Assembly: GCF_022836495.1 (NCBI RefSeq)
Contig: NZ_BQXM01000014.1
Span: 1-64,000 of the forward strand
From: Desulforhabdus sp. TSK
GTDB taxonomy: Bacteria > Desulfobacterota > Syntrophobacteria > Syntrophobacterales > Syntrophobacteraceae
Reading direction: 5' to 3'
Length of the DNA: 64,000 nt
The position numbers and the translations under genes were made by a program. The notes below the pieces were generated by a model. That model made no database searches, was not told the origin of the DNA, and saw nothing but the letters and a program-made list of their open reading frames with translations. This document shows positions 25,523 through 33,369 of this stretch, in pieces (the first letter of the stretch is position 1; each line of letters opens with the position of its first letter).

Positions 25523-26947
25523 TCATTGTCGCTGCGACAATATGTGCGTGGAACTGCCGAGAAAAGCCTCCGCCGCTTCGGCTTCGCTCTCGGAGAGGGT
25601 CGGGTGGGGATGCATGGAAAGGGCCATGTCTTCGGCGAGGGCGCCCATTTCCACCGCCAGCACCCCTTCGGCGATCATTTCCCCGGCTTCACGCCCCACT
25701 ATGCCCATGCCCAGGACGCTTCCGACTTCGGGATCGATGACCAGCTTGGTCAACCCCCTGTTGAGCCCCATGCTGAGGGCCCGACCGGAAGCGGACCAAG
25801 GGAATCGGGCCACCTTCACACGGCGGTTCTGCCTGCGCGCGTCATCTTCCGTCAGCCCGCACCAGGCGATTTGGGGGTCTGTAAAAACGACCGCGGGAAT
25901 GGCCTGCACGTCGAAGGCGGAAGGCTTGCCCGCAATGACTTCCGCGGCAACTTTTCCTTCGAACATGGCCTTGTGGGCCAGCATGGCACCGCCCACCACA
26001 TCGCCGACGGCAAAAATTTTGGGATCGTCGGTACGGCGCTGTTCATCCACGAGAATAAAGCCACGGTCATCCAGCTTCACCCCGGTATGCTCCAGCCCCA
26101 GGTCTCCCGAATTGGGCATGCGCCCGATGGCCACCAGCACACGGTCGAACGTCTGGCGGGGCTCTACACCGTCTCCCTCCAGGGTGACCTCGACGCGTTC
26201 CTCCTTTTCTTCCAGGGCCGCCACGCGGGTTCGAGTGTGCACCGCAGCAAAGAGCTCCCGGAGCCTTCGCTCGAGGGGCTGGACCAGGTCTCCATCGGCC
26301 CCGGCCATGATGCGGTCGGCATATTCCACCACGGTCACACGGCTCCCGAGAGAGGCATAGACGGACCCCAGCTCCACGCCCACATAGCCGCCGCCGACCA
26401 CCAGGAGCCGTTCCGGAATGTCCCGCAGTTCCAGTGCCCCCGTCGAGCCCATGACACGCCCCCCCTTCTTGAAGGCGGAGCCGGGGAGAGGGTTGGGACG
26501 GGAGCCCGTAGCCAGGATGACGTGGCGGAATTTCACATGAGAAATTTCACCCTCCAGCAATCGGATTTGCTCGGAGCTTTCGAAGACCGCGCGCCCCTGG
26601 AGGAACTGAACCCCGCGCCGCCTGCACAGCTCCACGAGGCCGTTGGAAAGCCGGTCGATGACGGCGTTTTTCCACTCCCGCAACCGGGGCAGATCCACCC
26701 GGGGCTCGCCGAAGGAAACCCCCATTTCACCCGCCCGCGCCGCGTCGTGGATGATTTCAGAGACATACAGGAGCGTCTTGGACGGAATGCAGCCGCGAAA
26801 GAGGCACACTCCCCCGGGCCGTTCCCCCATGTCCACCAGGGTGACTTCCAACCCCAGATCGGCGGCCCGAAATGCCGCCGCGTAGCCGCCGGGGCCGCCG
26901 CCGATCACCAGAACATCCGTTTCCTGCGTGAATTCCCCCATGACCAT
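25523..26947 (-). CDS. lpdA: Dihydrolipoyl dehydrogenase (E3)
   Basis: This 474-residue flavoprotein reoxidises dihydrolipoamide with NAD+. It has the FAD motif GGGPGGYAAA, the redox disulfide C48/C53 in GVCLFRGCIPSK (family usually CLNxGC), the NAD site VGGGYVGVELG, FAVGDVVGG, and the C-terminal active-site histidine in HPHPTLSE. It is the last gene of the four-gene 2-oxoacid dehydrogenase operon, 45 bp after the E2 gene. GGGAGGTGAA precedes the start; a second ATG two codons on is possible. Confidence 0.94.
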   Translation of the reverse strand: MVMGEFTQETDVLVIGGGPGGYAAAFRAADLGLEVTLVDMGERPGGVCLFRGCIPSKTLLYVSEIIHDAARAGEMGVSFGEPRVDLPRLREWKNAVIDRLSNGLVELCRRRGVQFLQGRAVFESSEQIRLLEGEISHVKFRHVILATGSRPNPLPGSAFKKGGRVMGSTGALELRDIPERLLVVGGGYVGVELGSVYASLGSRVTVVEYADRIMAGADGDLVQPLERRLRELFAAVHTRTRVAALEEKEERVEVTLEGDGVEPRQTFDRVLVAIGRMPNSGDLGLEHTGVKLDDRGFILVDEQRRTDDPKIFAVGDVVGGAMLAHKAMFEGKVAAEVIAGKPSAFDVQAIPAVVFTDPQIAWCGLTEDDARRQNRRVKVARFPWSASGRALSMGLNRGLTKLVIDPEVGSVLGMGIVGREAGEMIAEGVLAVEMGALAEDMALSMHPHPTLSESEAEAAEAFLGSSTHILSQRQ

Positions 26948-26992
26948 AACCGGTTCACCTCCCGTCGTGCATCCTCGATCCCTCTGCTGCTC

Positions 26993-28345
26993 TCACATCA
27001 CCATCATGAGCTTTTCCGGGCTCTGGAGCGCTTCGATGATCATTCCCAGAAAACGCGCCGCGTCGGCGCCGTCCACCACCCGGTGGTCAAACCCCAGAAC
27101 AAGGGGCATGATCAGCCGGGGGACAATCCGGTGGCTGCGCAGATCCCCCTGGACGACGGGCTGCAGCCGCGCCTGAGCCATGCCCAGGATGGCCACCTGG
27201 GGATAATTGACGATGGGCGCGAAGCCGGTTCCCCCCAGCGGGCCGATATTGGTGACGGTGAAGGTGCCACCGGCCATATCGTCCACGCCGGCCTTGCCCT
27301 CCCGGGTCCGCTGCGCCAGATCCCGGAGCTCCACGGCCACCTGGGTCAGACTTTTGCGATCCACATCATGCAGCACCGGAACGATCAGACCCTTTTCGGA
27401 ATCCACCGCAACTCCCACATGATAGTAGCGCTTCAGAACGATCTCTTCAGAGGCCAGATCCAGGCTGGCGTTGAAGCGGGGAAAGGCTTTGAGAGCCGCC
27501 ACGGCAGCCTTCACTACGAAGACGGTGAGGCTCAGGGCTCCTCCCGAGGCTTCCACCTCCGCCTTGTGCTTCCGGCGGAACGCTTCCAGGTCCGTGATGT
27601 CCACCACATCCTGATGGGTGACATGAGGAATCTGAGACCAGGCCAGGGCCATCTGCCTGGCTGTCGCCCGGCGGACGGAGCGCAGGGGAATCCGTTCCAC
27701 AGGGCCGAAGTCCTCGAAGCGGGGAAGGGGCGGTGCGCCGGAAACGAGGGGAGGGGCAAGAGCGGCAGTCTCCGCGGCGGCGCCGGGCTTTTCAGCTGCG
27801 ACTCCGGCCTCGCGGGCCGGCTCAGGCGCTCTTTCCTTCTTTTCGGAAAATTCACGCACATCTTCCGGCGTGACGCGACCTCCCGGCCCCGTCCCGTGCA
27901 CCTGATGCAGATCGACTTCCAGCTCCCGCGCCAGCCTTCGGGTGGAGGGAGTAGCCAGGACGGGCACCGTTGCCCCGGACTCCTTTTCGGCATGCGGCCG
28001 GGGCACTCCCTCAACGGCTGCGGGAATGTCCTCCCGCGTTTTCTTCGGAGCAGGTTCCTCCCTTTCGGGCTGGGACGGCGCCTGGGGTTTCGACGGGATC
28101 TTTTTCTCCTCCTCGCTGAACGTCATGAGCACCTGCCCCACTTTCACGATATCTCCGGGCTTGACTTTGATTTCGGCCACCACCCCGTCGACGGGAGAGG
28201 GAACCTCCGTTGTCGCTTTGTCCGTTTCCACCAGGAGGATGGGCTGGCCGTCCTCCACACGGTCTCCAACGGATACGAGCACTTCGACGATCTCTCCTTC
28301 GTGTATTCCCTCTCCGAGATCCGGCAGCTTGAATTCTATGGGCAT
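26993..28345 (-). CDS. 2-oxoacid dehydrogenase E2 acyltransferase
   Basis: This 450-residue core enzyme has one lipoyl domain (K43 in VETDKATTEV), an Ala/Pro/Glu-rich linker, a peripheral-subunit-binding domain (TPSTRRLARELEVDLHQVHGTGPGGRVTPEDV), a second linker and a catalytic domain ending DHRVVDGADAARFL (H421, D425). A single lipoyl domain and this order resemble branched-chain or acetoin-type complexes as much as pyruvate complexes, so the substrate is not fixed. GAGGAGAGG lies just before the ATG. A run of four phased CAGCGT repeats lies 27 bp upstream in the leader. Confidence 0.92.
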   Translation of the reverse strand: MPIEFKLPDLGEGIHEGEIVEVLVSVGDRVEDGQPILLVETDKATTEVPSPVDGVVAEIKVKPGDIVKVGQVLMTFSEEEKKIPSKPQAPSQPEREEPAPKKTREDIPAAVEGVPRPHAEKESGATVPVLATPSTRRLARELEVDLHQVHGTGPGGRVTPEDVREFSEKKERAPEPAREAGVAAEKPGAAAETAALAPPLVSGAPPLPRFEDFGPVERIPLRSVRRATARQMALAWSQIPHVTHQDVVDITDLEAFRRKHKAEVEASGGALSLTVFVVKAAVAALKAFPRFNASLDLASEEIVLKRYYHVGVAVDSEKGLIVPVLHDVDRKSLTQVAVELRDLAQRTREGKAGVDDMAGGTFTVTNIGPLGGTGFAPIVNYPQVAILGMAQARLQPVVQGDLRSHRIVPRLIMPLVLGFDHRVVDGADAARFLGMIIEALQSPEKLMMVM

Positions 28346-28371
28346 ATCCTCTCCTCACTCTGGGTCTTTGT

Positions 28372-28407
28372 CAGCGTAAGTCAGCGTCTGACAGCGTTTT
28401 TCAGCGT
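28372..28407. repeat. Four CAGCGT repeats at exact 10-bp spacing
   Basis: CAGCGT occurs at 28372, 28382, 28392 and 28402, exactly one helical turn apart. It lies between E1 beta and E2, in what would be the transcript upstream of the E2 ribosome site. It may be a cooperative protein-binding site or an RNA element; no known regulator site was recognised. Confidence 0.6.
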
Positions 28408-28462
28408 CCATTCCCCCTTCGCAACCCGGGAAAAGCCTGTCAGTTCCCCCCCCCGGCAGGGT

Positions 28463-29443
28463 TCAGTATTGAACGGTTTCGCGCACGGCGCTCACGATGC
28501 GGTGCACTCCCGGCAGGTAGTCCATTTCTCTTTGAAAGAGCGGAATCACCAGGTCGAAGCCCGTCACCCTGCGCACCGGGGCTTCCAGGGACAGAAAGGA
28601 TTTCTCCACCAGACGGGCGACGAGCTCGGCGCCGGCCCCGAAGCTCCGGGGGGCTTCATGCACCACCACGACGCGCCCGGTTTTTCTGGCGGATGCCGTG
28701 AAAAGGCTATCGTCCAGGGGTGCGAGCGTCAGGAGATCGATCACCTCGGCGTCGATGCCGTCCTTTTCCTTCAGAAGTTCGGCAGCCTGCAGGGTCGGGT
28801 GCATCATGGCTCCGAAGGAGACCAGTGTCACATCCCTGCCTTCGCGGGCCATGTGGGATTTGCCGATGGGGAAGGTTTCCTCCTCGTCGGGAACTTCTTC
28901 TCGAAAGGCACGGTAGAGGGCTTTGGGCTCATAGTAAACCACCGGGTCCGGATCTCGGATGGCGCTGACGAGGAGGGCACGGGCATTCCGGGGAGACGAT
29001 GGAATGACCATCTTGAGCCCCGGCGTATGGGCCCAGTACACTTCGCGACTCTCGGAATGATGCTCCAGGGCGCGTACCCCCGCCCCATAGGGCGCACGGA
29101 GCACCATGGGGACGCTGAACCGCCCGAGAGAACGCCCGCGCAGTCGAGCCGCGTGAGACTCCATCTGGTGAAAAGCCAGGTAGCTGAAGCCGGAAAACTG
29201 CATTTCACAGACAGGCCGGAGTCCATAAAGGGCCATCCCGATGGAGAACCCCGCAATCCCCGATTCCGCCAGGGGAGTGTCCAGGACGCGCTCGGGACCG
29301 AACTGTTCGATGAGCCCTTCCGTGACGCGAAATACCCCGCCGTCTACCCCCACGTCTTCACCCAGAACGATGACGCGGTCGTCTTTCTCCATTTCCTGGC
29401 GCAAAGCCAGGTTGATCGCCTGGACCATCGTGAGCTTAGCCAT
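28463..29443 (-). CDS. 2-oxoacid dehydrogenase E1 beta subunit
   Basis: This 326-residue transketolase-like subunit has MAKLTMVQAINLALRQEM, GEDVGVDGGVFRVTEGL, the LAESGIAGFSIGMALYGLRPVCEMQF block and the C-terminal VHEAPRSFGAGAELVARL. The start at 29443 has GGAAGGAGG 7 bp upstream and overlaps the E1 alpha stop by 8 bp, so the two subunits are translationally coupled. The heterotetramer decarboxylates a 2-oxoacid and passes the acyl group to E2 lipoate. Confidence 0.94.
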   Translation of the reverse strand: MAKLTMVQAINLALRQEMEKDDRVIVLGEDVGVDGGVFRVTEGLIEQFGPERVLDTPLAESGIAGFSIGMALYGLRPVCEMQFSGFSYLAFHQMESHAARLRGRSLGRFSVPMVLRAPYGAGVRALEHHSESREVYWAHTPGLKMVIPSSPRNARALLVSAIRDPDPVVYYEPKALYRAFREEVPDEEETFPIGKSHMAREGRDVTLVSFGAMMHPTLQAAELLKEKDGIDAEVIDLLTLAPLDDSLFTASARKTGRVVVVHEAPRSFGAGAELVARLVEKSFLSLEAPVRRVTGFDLVIPLFQREMDYLPGVHRIVSAVRETVQY

Positions 29444-30542
29444 TGTCCGCCTCCTTCCGTTTTTCCGCCAGTTCCCGCTCCAGCTCCGCCCTCTGCTCCA
29501 GGAGATGGGGAGGCGTTTCCGCATACAGATGCTCGAACATGTCGAGGGGATCGGGTGTTTTCCGGGTGATCTCCTCCCAGCGTCCTTCGGCAGCCTTCAC
29601 CTCGCTCTTGACCTCTTCGTCCACCGCTTGAATCTTCTCATCCGAAAGCAGGCCTTTGTCTTTCAGGTATTTCTGGAACCTCACGAGGGGATCCCGCTTT
29701 TCCCATTCGGCCACTTCTTCATCCGTGCGGTAACGTTTGGGGTCGTCCGCAGTCGTGTGCACCGACATGCGATAGGTGATGCATTCCATGAGGGTGGGCC
29801 CGCCGCCCGACCGGGCGCGCTCCACGGCCTCTTTGGCGGCCGCGTAGACGGCCAGGATGTCGTTGCCGTCCACCTGGATGCAGGGCATGTCGAACGCCAG
29901 GGCTTTCTGAGCCAGCGTCCGGGATCGGGTCTGCTTGGAGCGGGGGACGGAGATGGCCCATTGATTATTCTGGCATACGAAGATGAGGGGAACCTGGTAG
30001 ACGGAGGCAAAATTCATGGCCTCGAAGAAATCGCCCTCGGAGGTGGCGCCGTCCCCGAAAAAGGTCATGGCCACATCCTTTTTCCCCCGGTACTTCATGG
30101 CATAGGCAATGCCCGCGGCATGCAGGGGATGGGTCCCCACAGGGATGGAAACGGGCAGGTCGTTGAGATCCGAGGGGATGTGGCCCCCTTCGTTGTACCC
30201 TCCATAAACGAGGAGAATATTTTCCATCTTTTTGCCTCGCCAGAGCTCCGAAGGCATTTCCCGAAAGGAAGGGACCAGCCAGTCGGAAGGCTCCAGCAGA
30301 GCCACCGCTCCCAGCTGAGAAGCCTCCTGCCCCTTGATGGGGGCAAAGGTACCGATCTTTCCCTGGCGCTGCAGGGTGAGCATGCGTTCGTCGAATCTGC
30401 GGGCAAGGAGCATGCCCCGATGCAGCTTGAGGAGCAAATCCTCGGGAATATCCGGTTCCAGCTCCTTGTCCAGTTGCCCATTTTCATCCAGGATCGAAAG
30501 GTAGCTCACCCGGTACGGAAGTTCGATTTCTTTTTTCGGCAT
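29436..30542 (-). CDS. 2-oxoacid dehydrogenase E1 alpha subunit
   Basis: This 368-residue subunit carries the thiamine diphosphate motif GDGATSEGDFFEAMNFASVY followed by FVCQNN. It also has the GGHIPSDLNDLPVSIPVGTHPLHAAG region and the phosphorylation-loop-like YRMSVHTTADDPKRYR, all typical of PdhA/AcoA/BkdA1-type alpha subunits. MPKKEIELPYRVSYL at 30542 is the preferred start, with AAGAAGGA 8 bp upstream; an upstream in-frame start would read through the 18-bp tandem repeats. First gene of the operon E1 alpha, E1 beta, E2, E3. Confidence 0.93.
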   Translation of the reverse strand: MPKKEIELPYRVSYLSILDENGQLDKELEPDIPEDLLLKLHRGMLLARRFDERMLTLQRQGKIGTFAPIKGQEASQLGAVALLEPSDWLVPSFREMPSELWRGKKMENILLVYGGYNEGGHIPSDLNDLPVSIPVGTHPLHAAGIAYAMKYRGKKDVAMTFFGDGATSEGDFFEAMNFASVYQVPLIFVCQNNQWAISVPRSKQTRSRTLAQKALAFDMPCIQVDGNDILAVYAAAKEAVERARSGGGPTLMECITYRMSVHTTADDPKRYRTDEEVAEWEKRDPLVRFQKYLKDKGLLSDEKIQAVDEEVKSEVKAAEGRWEEITRKTPDPLDMFEHLYAETPPHLLEQRAELERELAEKRKEADNG

Positions 30543-30581
30543 ATCGCATATCCTTCTTTCCGGTTCAGTCTTAAAACGTGG

Positions 30582-30617
30582 CTTGATGAGGCTATTCAAC
30601 TTGATGGGGCTATTCAA
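30582..30617. repeat. Tandem 18-bp repeat in a divergent promoter region
   Basis: Two adjacent copies of CTTGATGRGGCTATTCAA, differing at one base, lie 40 bp upstream of the E1 alpha start and 81 bp upstream of the divergent aminotransferase gene. This is a plausible operator or a simple duplication. Confidence 0.5.
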
Positions 30618-30697
30618 AATGACATAAATCGTCTCTATAGTAAGTACAAACTCCAGTACTGACCAGAGCGACCGTCCATCTTTTCAAAGGAGCGACC

Positions 30698-32023
30698 ATG
30701 AGATATCCCAAAATTCAAACCGCTCTTCCAGGCCCCAGGGCGCTAGAGCTCATCCAGAAGGACACGGCTTATGTTTCTCCATCTTATACCAGAATCTATC
30801 CGCTGGTGACGGAAAGAGCACAGGGATTGTGGATTGAGGACCCTGACGGCAACTCGTTTCTCGACTTCACCGCCGGGATCGCCGTCTGCGCCACGGGGCA
30901 CTGTCATCCCCGCGTCGTCAAAGCCATTCAGGATCAGGCGGAGCGCCTGCTGCACATGTCCGGCACGGATTTCTATTACACTCCCCAAATCCACCTGGCC
31001 GAAAAGCTCGCGCATCTGGCCCCCGGTCAGAGCGCCTGGAAGGTATTTTTCGGGAACTCCGGGGCGGAGGCCGTGGAGGCGGCGTTCAAGCTGGCCCGCT
31101 GGAGCACCCGCAGGGATTTGAACCTGGCCTTCTTCGGAGCCTTCCACGGCCGCACCATGGGGGCACTGTCCCTGACGGCGAGCAAGACCATCCAGAAAAA
31201 ATATTACAACCCCCTGGTCCCGGGAATCACGCATGTTCCCTATCCCAACTGCTACCGGTGCCCTTACGGAATGTGTGCCCCCTCCTGCGACACCGCCTGC
31301 GTGCGCTGGATCGAGGATCCCCTCTTCCGCACCACGGTTCCGCCCGAAGAGGTGGCGGCCATTTTCGTGGAGCCCATTCAGGGGGAAGGAGGATACATTG
31401 TCCCGCCCCCCGAATTTCATCGGGAATTGTACAAACTGACCCGAAAATACGGGATCCTCTTTGTGGCGGACGAGGTGCAGTCGGGTATGGGACGGACGGG
31501 AAAAATGTTTGCCATGGAGCACTTCGGAGTCGTCCCGGACATCATCGCCCTGGCCAAAGGGATTGCGTCGGGCATGCCCCTGGGAGCCATGGTGGCCCGC
31601 GCGGACATCATGATCTGGGAAGCCGGCTCCCATGCTTCCACCTTTGGGGGCAACCCCGTCTCATGCCAGGCCGCCCTCGCGACACTGGCCCTTCTGGAAG
31701 AGTCCCTCATGGCCAATGCGGCCGCTCGGGGAGAACAGCTCATGGCGGGGCTCCGCGAGCTCCAGAAGTCCATCGAGTGCATGGGCGACGTACGGGGCAT
31801 AGGGCTCATGGTGGGTGTGGAGCTGGTCAAAGACCGCGTCACGAAGGAACGCGCCCACGAGTGGCGGAACGAGGTCATCCAGAAGGCTTTCCGCAAGGGA
31901 CTTCTCCTCCTGGGATGCGGAGACAGCACCATCCGATTCTGTCCGGCCCTCACCGTCAGCACCGAGGAGATCGACGTCGGCCTGAGCATCTTTGAGGCCG
32001 CAGTCCGTGAGGTAGCTGGATGA
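30698..32023 (+). CDS. Class III PLP aminotransferase (4-aminobutyrate/ornithine type)
   Basis: This 441-residue enzyme belongs to the acetylornithine/GABA aminotransferase family. It has GNSGAEAVEAAFKLAR, GAFHGRTMGALSLT, VEPIQGEGGY, the cofactor aspartate in LFVADEVQSGMGRTG and the Schiff-base lysine K287 in ALAKGIASG. A cysteine-rich insert (C185, C188, C193, C197, C201; PNCYRCPYGMCAPSC) is characteristic of the archaeal-like branch that handles varied amino acids. The substrate cannot be read from sequence. AAAGGAG precedes the ATG. Its end overlaps the kinase fragment by ATGA, so the two are co-transcribed. Confidence 0.9.
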   Translation: MRYPKIQTALPGPRALELIQKDTAYVSPSYTRIYPLVTERAQGLWIEDPDGNSFLDFTAGIAVCATGHCHPRVVKAIQDQAERLLHMSGTDFYYTPQIHLAEKLAHLAPGQSAWKVFFGNSGAEAVEAAFKLARWSTRRDLNLAFFGAFHGRTMGALSLTASKTIQKKYYNPLVPGITHVPYPNCYRCPYGMCAPSCDTACVRWIEDPLFRTTVPPEEVAAIFVEPIQGEGGYIVPPPEFHRELYKLTRKYGILFVADEVQSGMGRTGKMFAMEHFGVVPDIIALAKGIASGMPLGAMVARADIMIWEAGSHASTFGGNPVSCQAALATLALLEESLMANAAARGEQLMAGLRELQKSIECMGDVRGIGLMVGVELVKDRVTKERAHEWRNEVIQKAFRKGLLLLGCGDSTIRFCPALTVSTEEIDVGLSIFEAAVREVAG

Positions 32024-32232
32024 AGAAGCAAACCAGGGTCGTTGTCATTTCGTGCATTTTCGGGATGATCGCGTGGGTTGTGGATGCGGCCTTCGACCAT
32101 TTTATATTTTATGAGAAGCCTTTCTGGGATCTGCTCATTTTCCACGTCCCCTTTCACGAGGTTTATGTTCGGGGCGCAATCCTCTCTTGCTTTTTAGTTT
32201 TCGGGGCGATTGCCTCTCGGCTCAGCTCATGA
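32020..32232 (+). pseudogene. Histidine-kinase N-terminal membrane module, separated by deletion
   Basis: This 70-residue frame has two hydrophobic segments (VVVISCIFGMIAWVVDAAF and AILSCFLVFGAIASRL). They match the N-terminal anchor of a deltaproteobacterial sensor-kinase family in which PAS domains follow. Here the frame ends right after the second segment and the kinase part begins in another frame at 32229, so the PAS region appears deleted. The ATGA at 32229-32232 joins stop and start, so the small membrane protein could still be made, coupled to the kinase fragment. It overlaps the aminotransferase stop by 4 bp. Confidence 0.6.
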
Positions 32233-32864
32233 CCGCCCAGGAAAAGGAGCGGGCACTCATCGCCATGGAGCTCCACGACAGCATTGGGCAGACTCTGACG
32301 GCCATCAAGTTCACCCTGGAAAACATCATCGTCAATGCGGACAGCCCTTCTGCTACCCCATCCGTTGAGGCCCTGTCTGCACTGGTGCCCACAGTTCAAA
32401 GCGCCATAGAGGAAGTGCGGCGCATCTGCGCATCCCTTCGGCCCTCTCTTCTGGACGATTTCGGGATTCTCGTCACGTTGAGCTGGTTCTGCCGCGAATT
32501 CCAAAAAGCCTATCCGCAAATTCACATCGAGCAAAATATATTTCTGGAAGAAGAGGAAATCCCGGAGCACCTGAAAATCGTCGTGTTCCGCATCGTACAG
32601 GAAGCCCTCCACAACGTGGTGAAGCACAGCCGTGCCCACAGCATCACCCTTTCCCTGGAGAAAACCGATTCCCGGATGAAACTGGACATCCAGGACGACG
32701 GCCAGGGCTTCCACGTTCAGGAAATCGCCTCAGGCGGCGATCCGCAGCGGGGAATGGGCCTCGCGGGCATGAAAGAACGGACGGAGCTTTCCGGTGGTTC
32801 TTTCACCATACATTCCAGCCGGGAAGCAGGAACCGTCGTCACCGCATCATGGCCGATACCCTGA
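32229..32864 (+). CDS. Sensor histidine kinase catalytic part (NarX/HisKA_3 type)
   Basis: This 211-residue piece has the dimerisation/phosphoacceptor helix MTAQEKERALIAMELHDSIGQTLTAIKF (H in ELHDS), IEEVRRICASLRPSLLDDFG, then the ATPase with N-box EALHNVVKHSRA, G1 DIQDDGQGF and G2 RGMGLAGMKER. These motifs are complete for ATP binding and autophosphorylation. The sensor half is the separate frame just upstream. Start ATG 32229 overlaps that frame's stop. It may be a functional cytosolic kinase or the 3' part of a broken gene; no response regulator is adjacent. Confidence 0.75.
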   Translation: MTAQEKERALIAMELHDSIGQTLTAIKFTLENIIVNADSPSATPSVEALSALVPTVQSAIEEVRRICASLRPSLLDDFGILVTLSWFCREFQKAYPQIHIEQNIFLEEEEIPEHLKIVVFRIVQEALHNVVKHSRAHSITLSLEKTDSRMKLDIQDDGQGFHVQEIASGGDPQRGMGLAGMKERTELSGGSFTIHSSREAGTVVTASWPIP

Positions 32865-32882
32865 ACTTTCCGCTTAAAAAAA

Positions 32883-32910
32883 AGGGGCGGAAACTGATAT
32901 TTCCGCCCCT
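32883..32910 (-). terminator. Intrinsic terminator, strongest for minus strand
   Basis: AGGGGCGGAAA (32883-32893) pairs with TTTCCGCCCCT (32900-32910). On the minus strand the stem is followed by eight or nine Ts (32875-32883). It therefore ends minus-strand transcription from the small gene at 33004-33156, and could also slow plus-strand readthrough from the kinase. Confidence 0.75.
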
Positions 32911-33003
32911 CTCGGTTCCACTGTTGCAATGCCTGAAACGACTTTCATGCTTCTCCGGGAATTCCCCGTAACCGATTTACACTATGGCACACCCGCCTCT
33001 CTT

Positions 33004-33156
33004 TCAGGGTCCAAAGCCGAAGAGATTGACTTCCCTTCCTGTATCTTCCCAGCTTCCATCATTGCATCGCATGCATTTGTGAGAGCTGCAAGTTTCCGCA
33101 CCGTGGCCATATTCACGACCTTCAAACATGCAGGATCGTTTGTCTCTGGATTCCAT
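33004..33156 (-). CDS. Small Cys-rich DUF1496-like protein
   Basis: This 50-residue product (MESRDKRSCMFEGREYGHG, then CSSHKCMRCNDGSWEDTGRE) has four or five cysteines in a C-x-F-x-G-x-x-Y-x-x-G ... C-x-x-C-x-D-G-x-W pattern like DUF1496-type small proteins. GGAGGTG lies 4 bp before the ATG, and an intrinsic terminator lies about 95 bp beyond the stop on the same strand. Those two signals, rather than family strength, support it as a real gene. Function unknown. Confidence 0.55.
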   Translation of the reverse strand: MESRDKRSCMFEGREYGHGAETCSSHKCMRCNDGSWEDTGREVNLFGFGP

Positions 33157-33369
33157 GGAGCACCTCCCTCTCCCCCGAAGGGCCCTCAAATTTTACTTCG
33201 GTTTGCCTTACGTTCCATCCTCAATCATCTGACGAAGAGAATGGCAGGGATTCAAATCTGTTCATGAGAAAATGATAATCACCCTCGCATCCGAAGACCA
33301 CTGTCTACCCAGCAATCCCGGAAGGCCTTCCATCGCCGGGCATCACCGGAGGCATGCTTCTAAAGACGT

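Noticed and set aside
28372-28407. CRISPR-like repeat array
   Set aside because: Repeat units of 6-10 bp without spacers and no cas genes. It is a phased short repeat, not a CRISPR. No CRISPR array was seen anywhere in the window.
25526-29569. Long plus-strand open frame (over 1300 codons) opposite the dehydrogenase operon
   Set aside because: It is antisense to four clearly conserved genes, and its translation has no domain-like pattern. It stays open because of high GC and codon bias.
32929-33267. 112-codon plus-strand frame after the kinase
   Set aside because: It starts just past a terminator, has no family resemblance and is antisense to the better-supported small Cys-rich gene.
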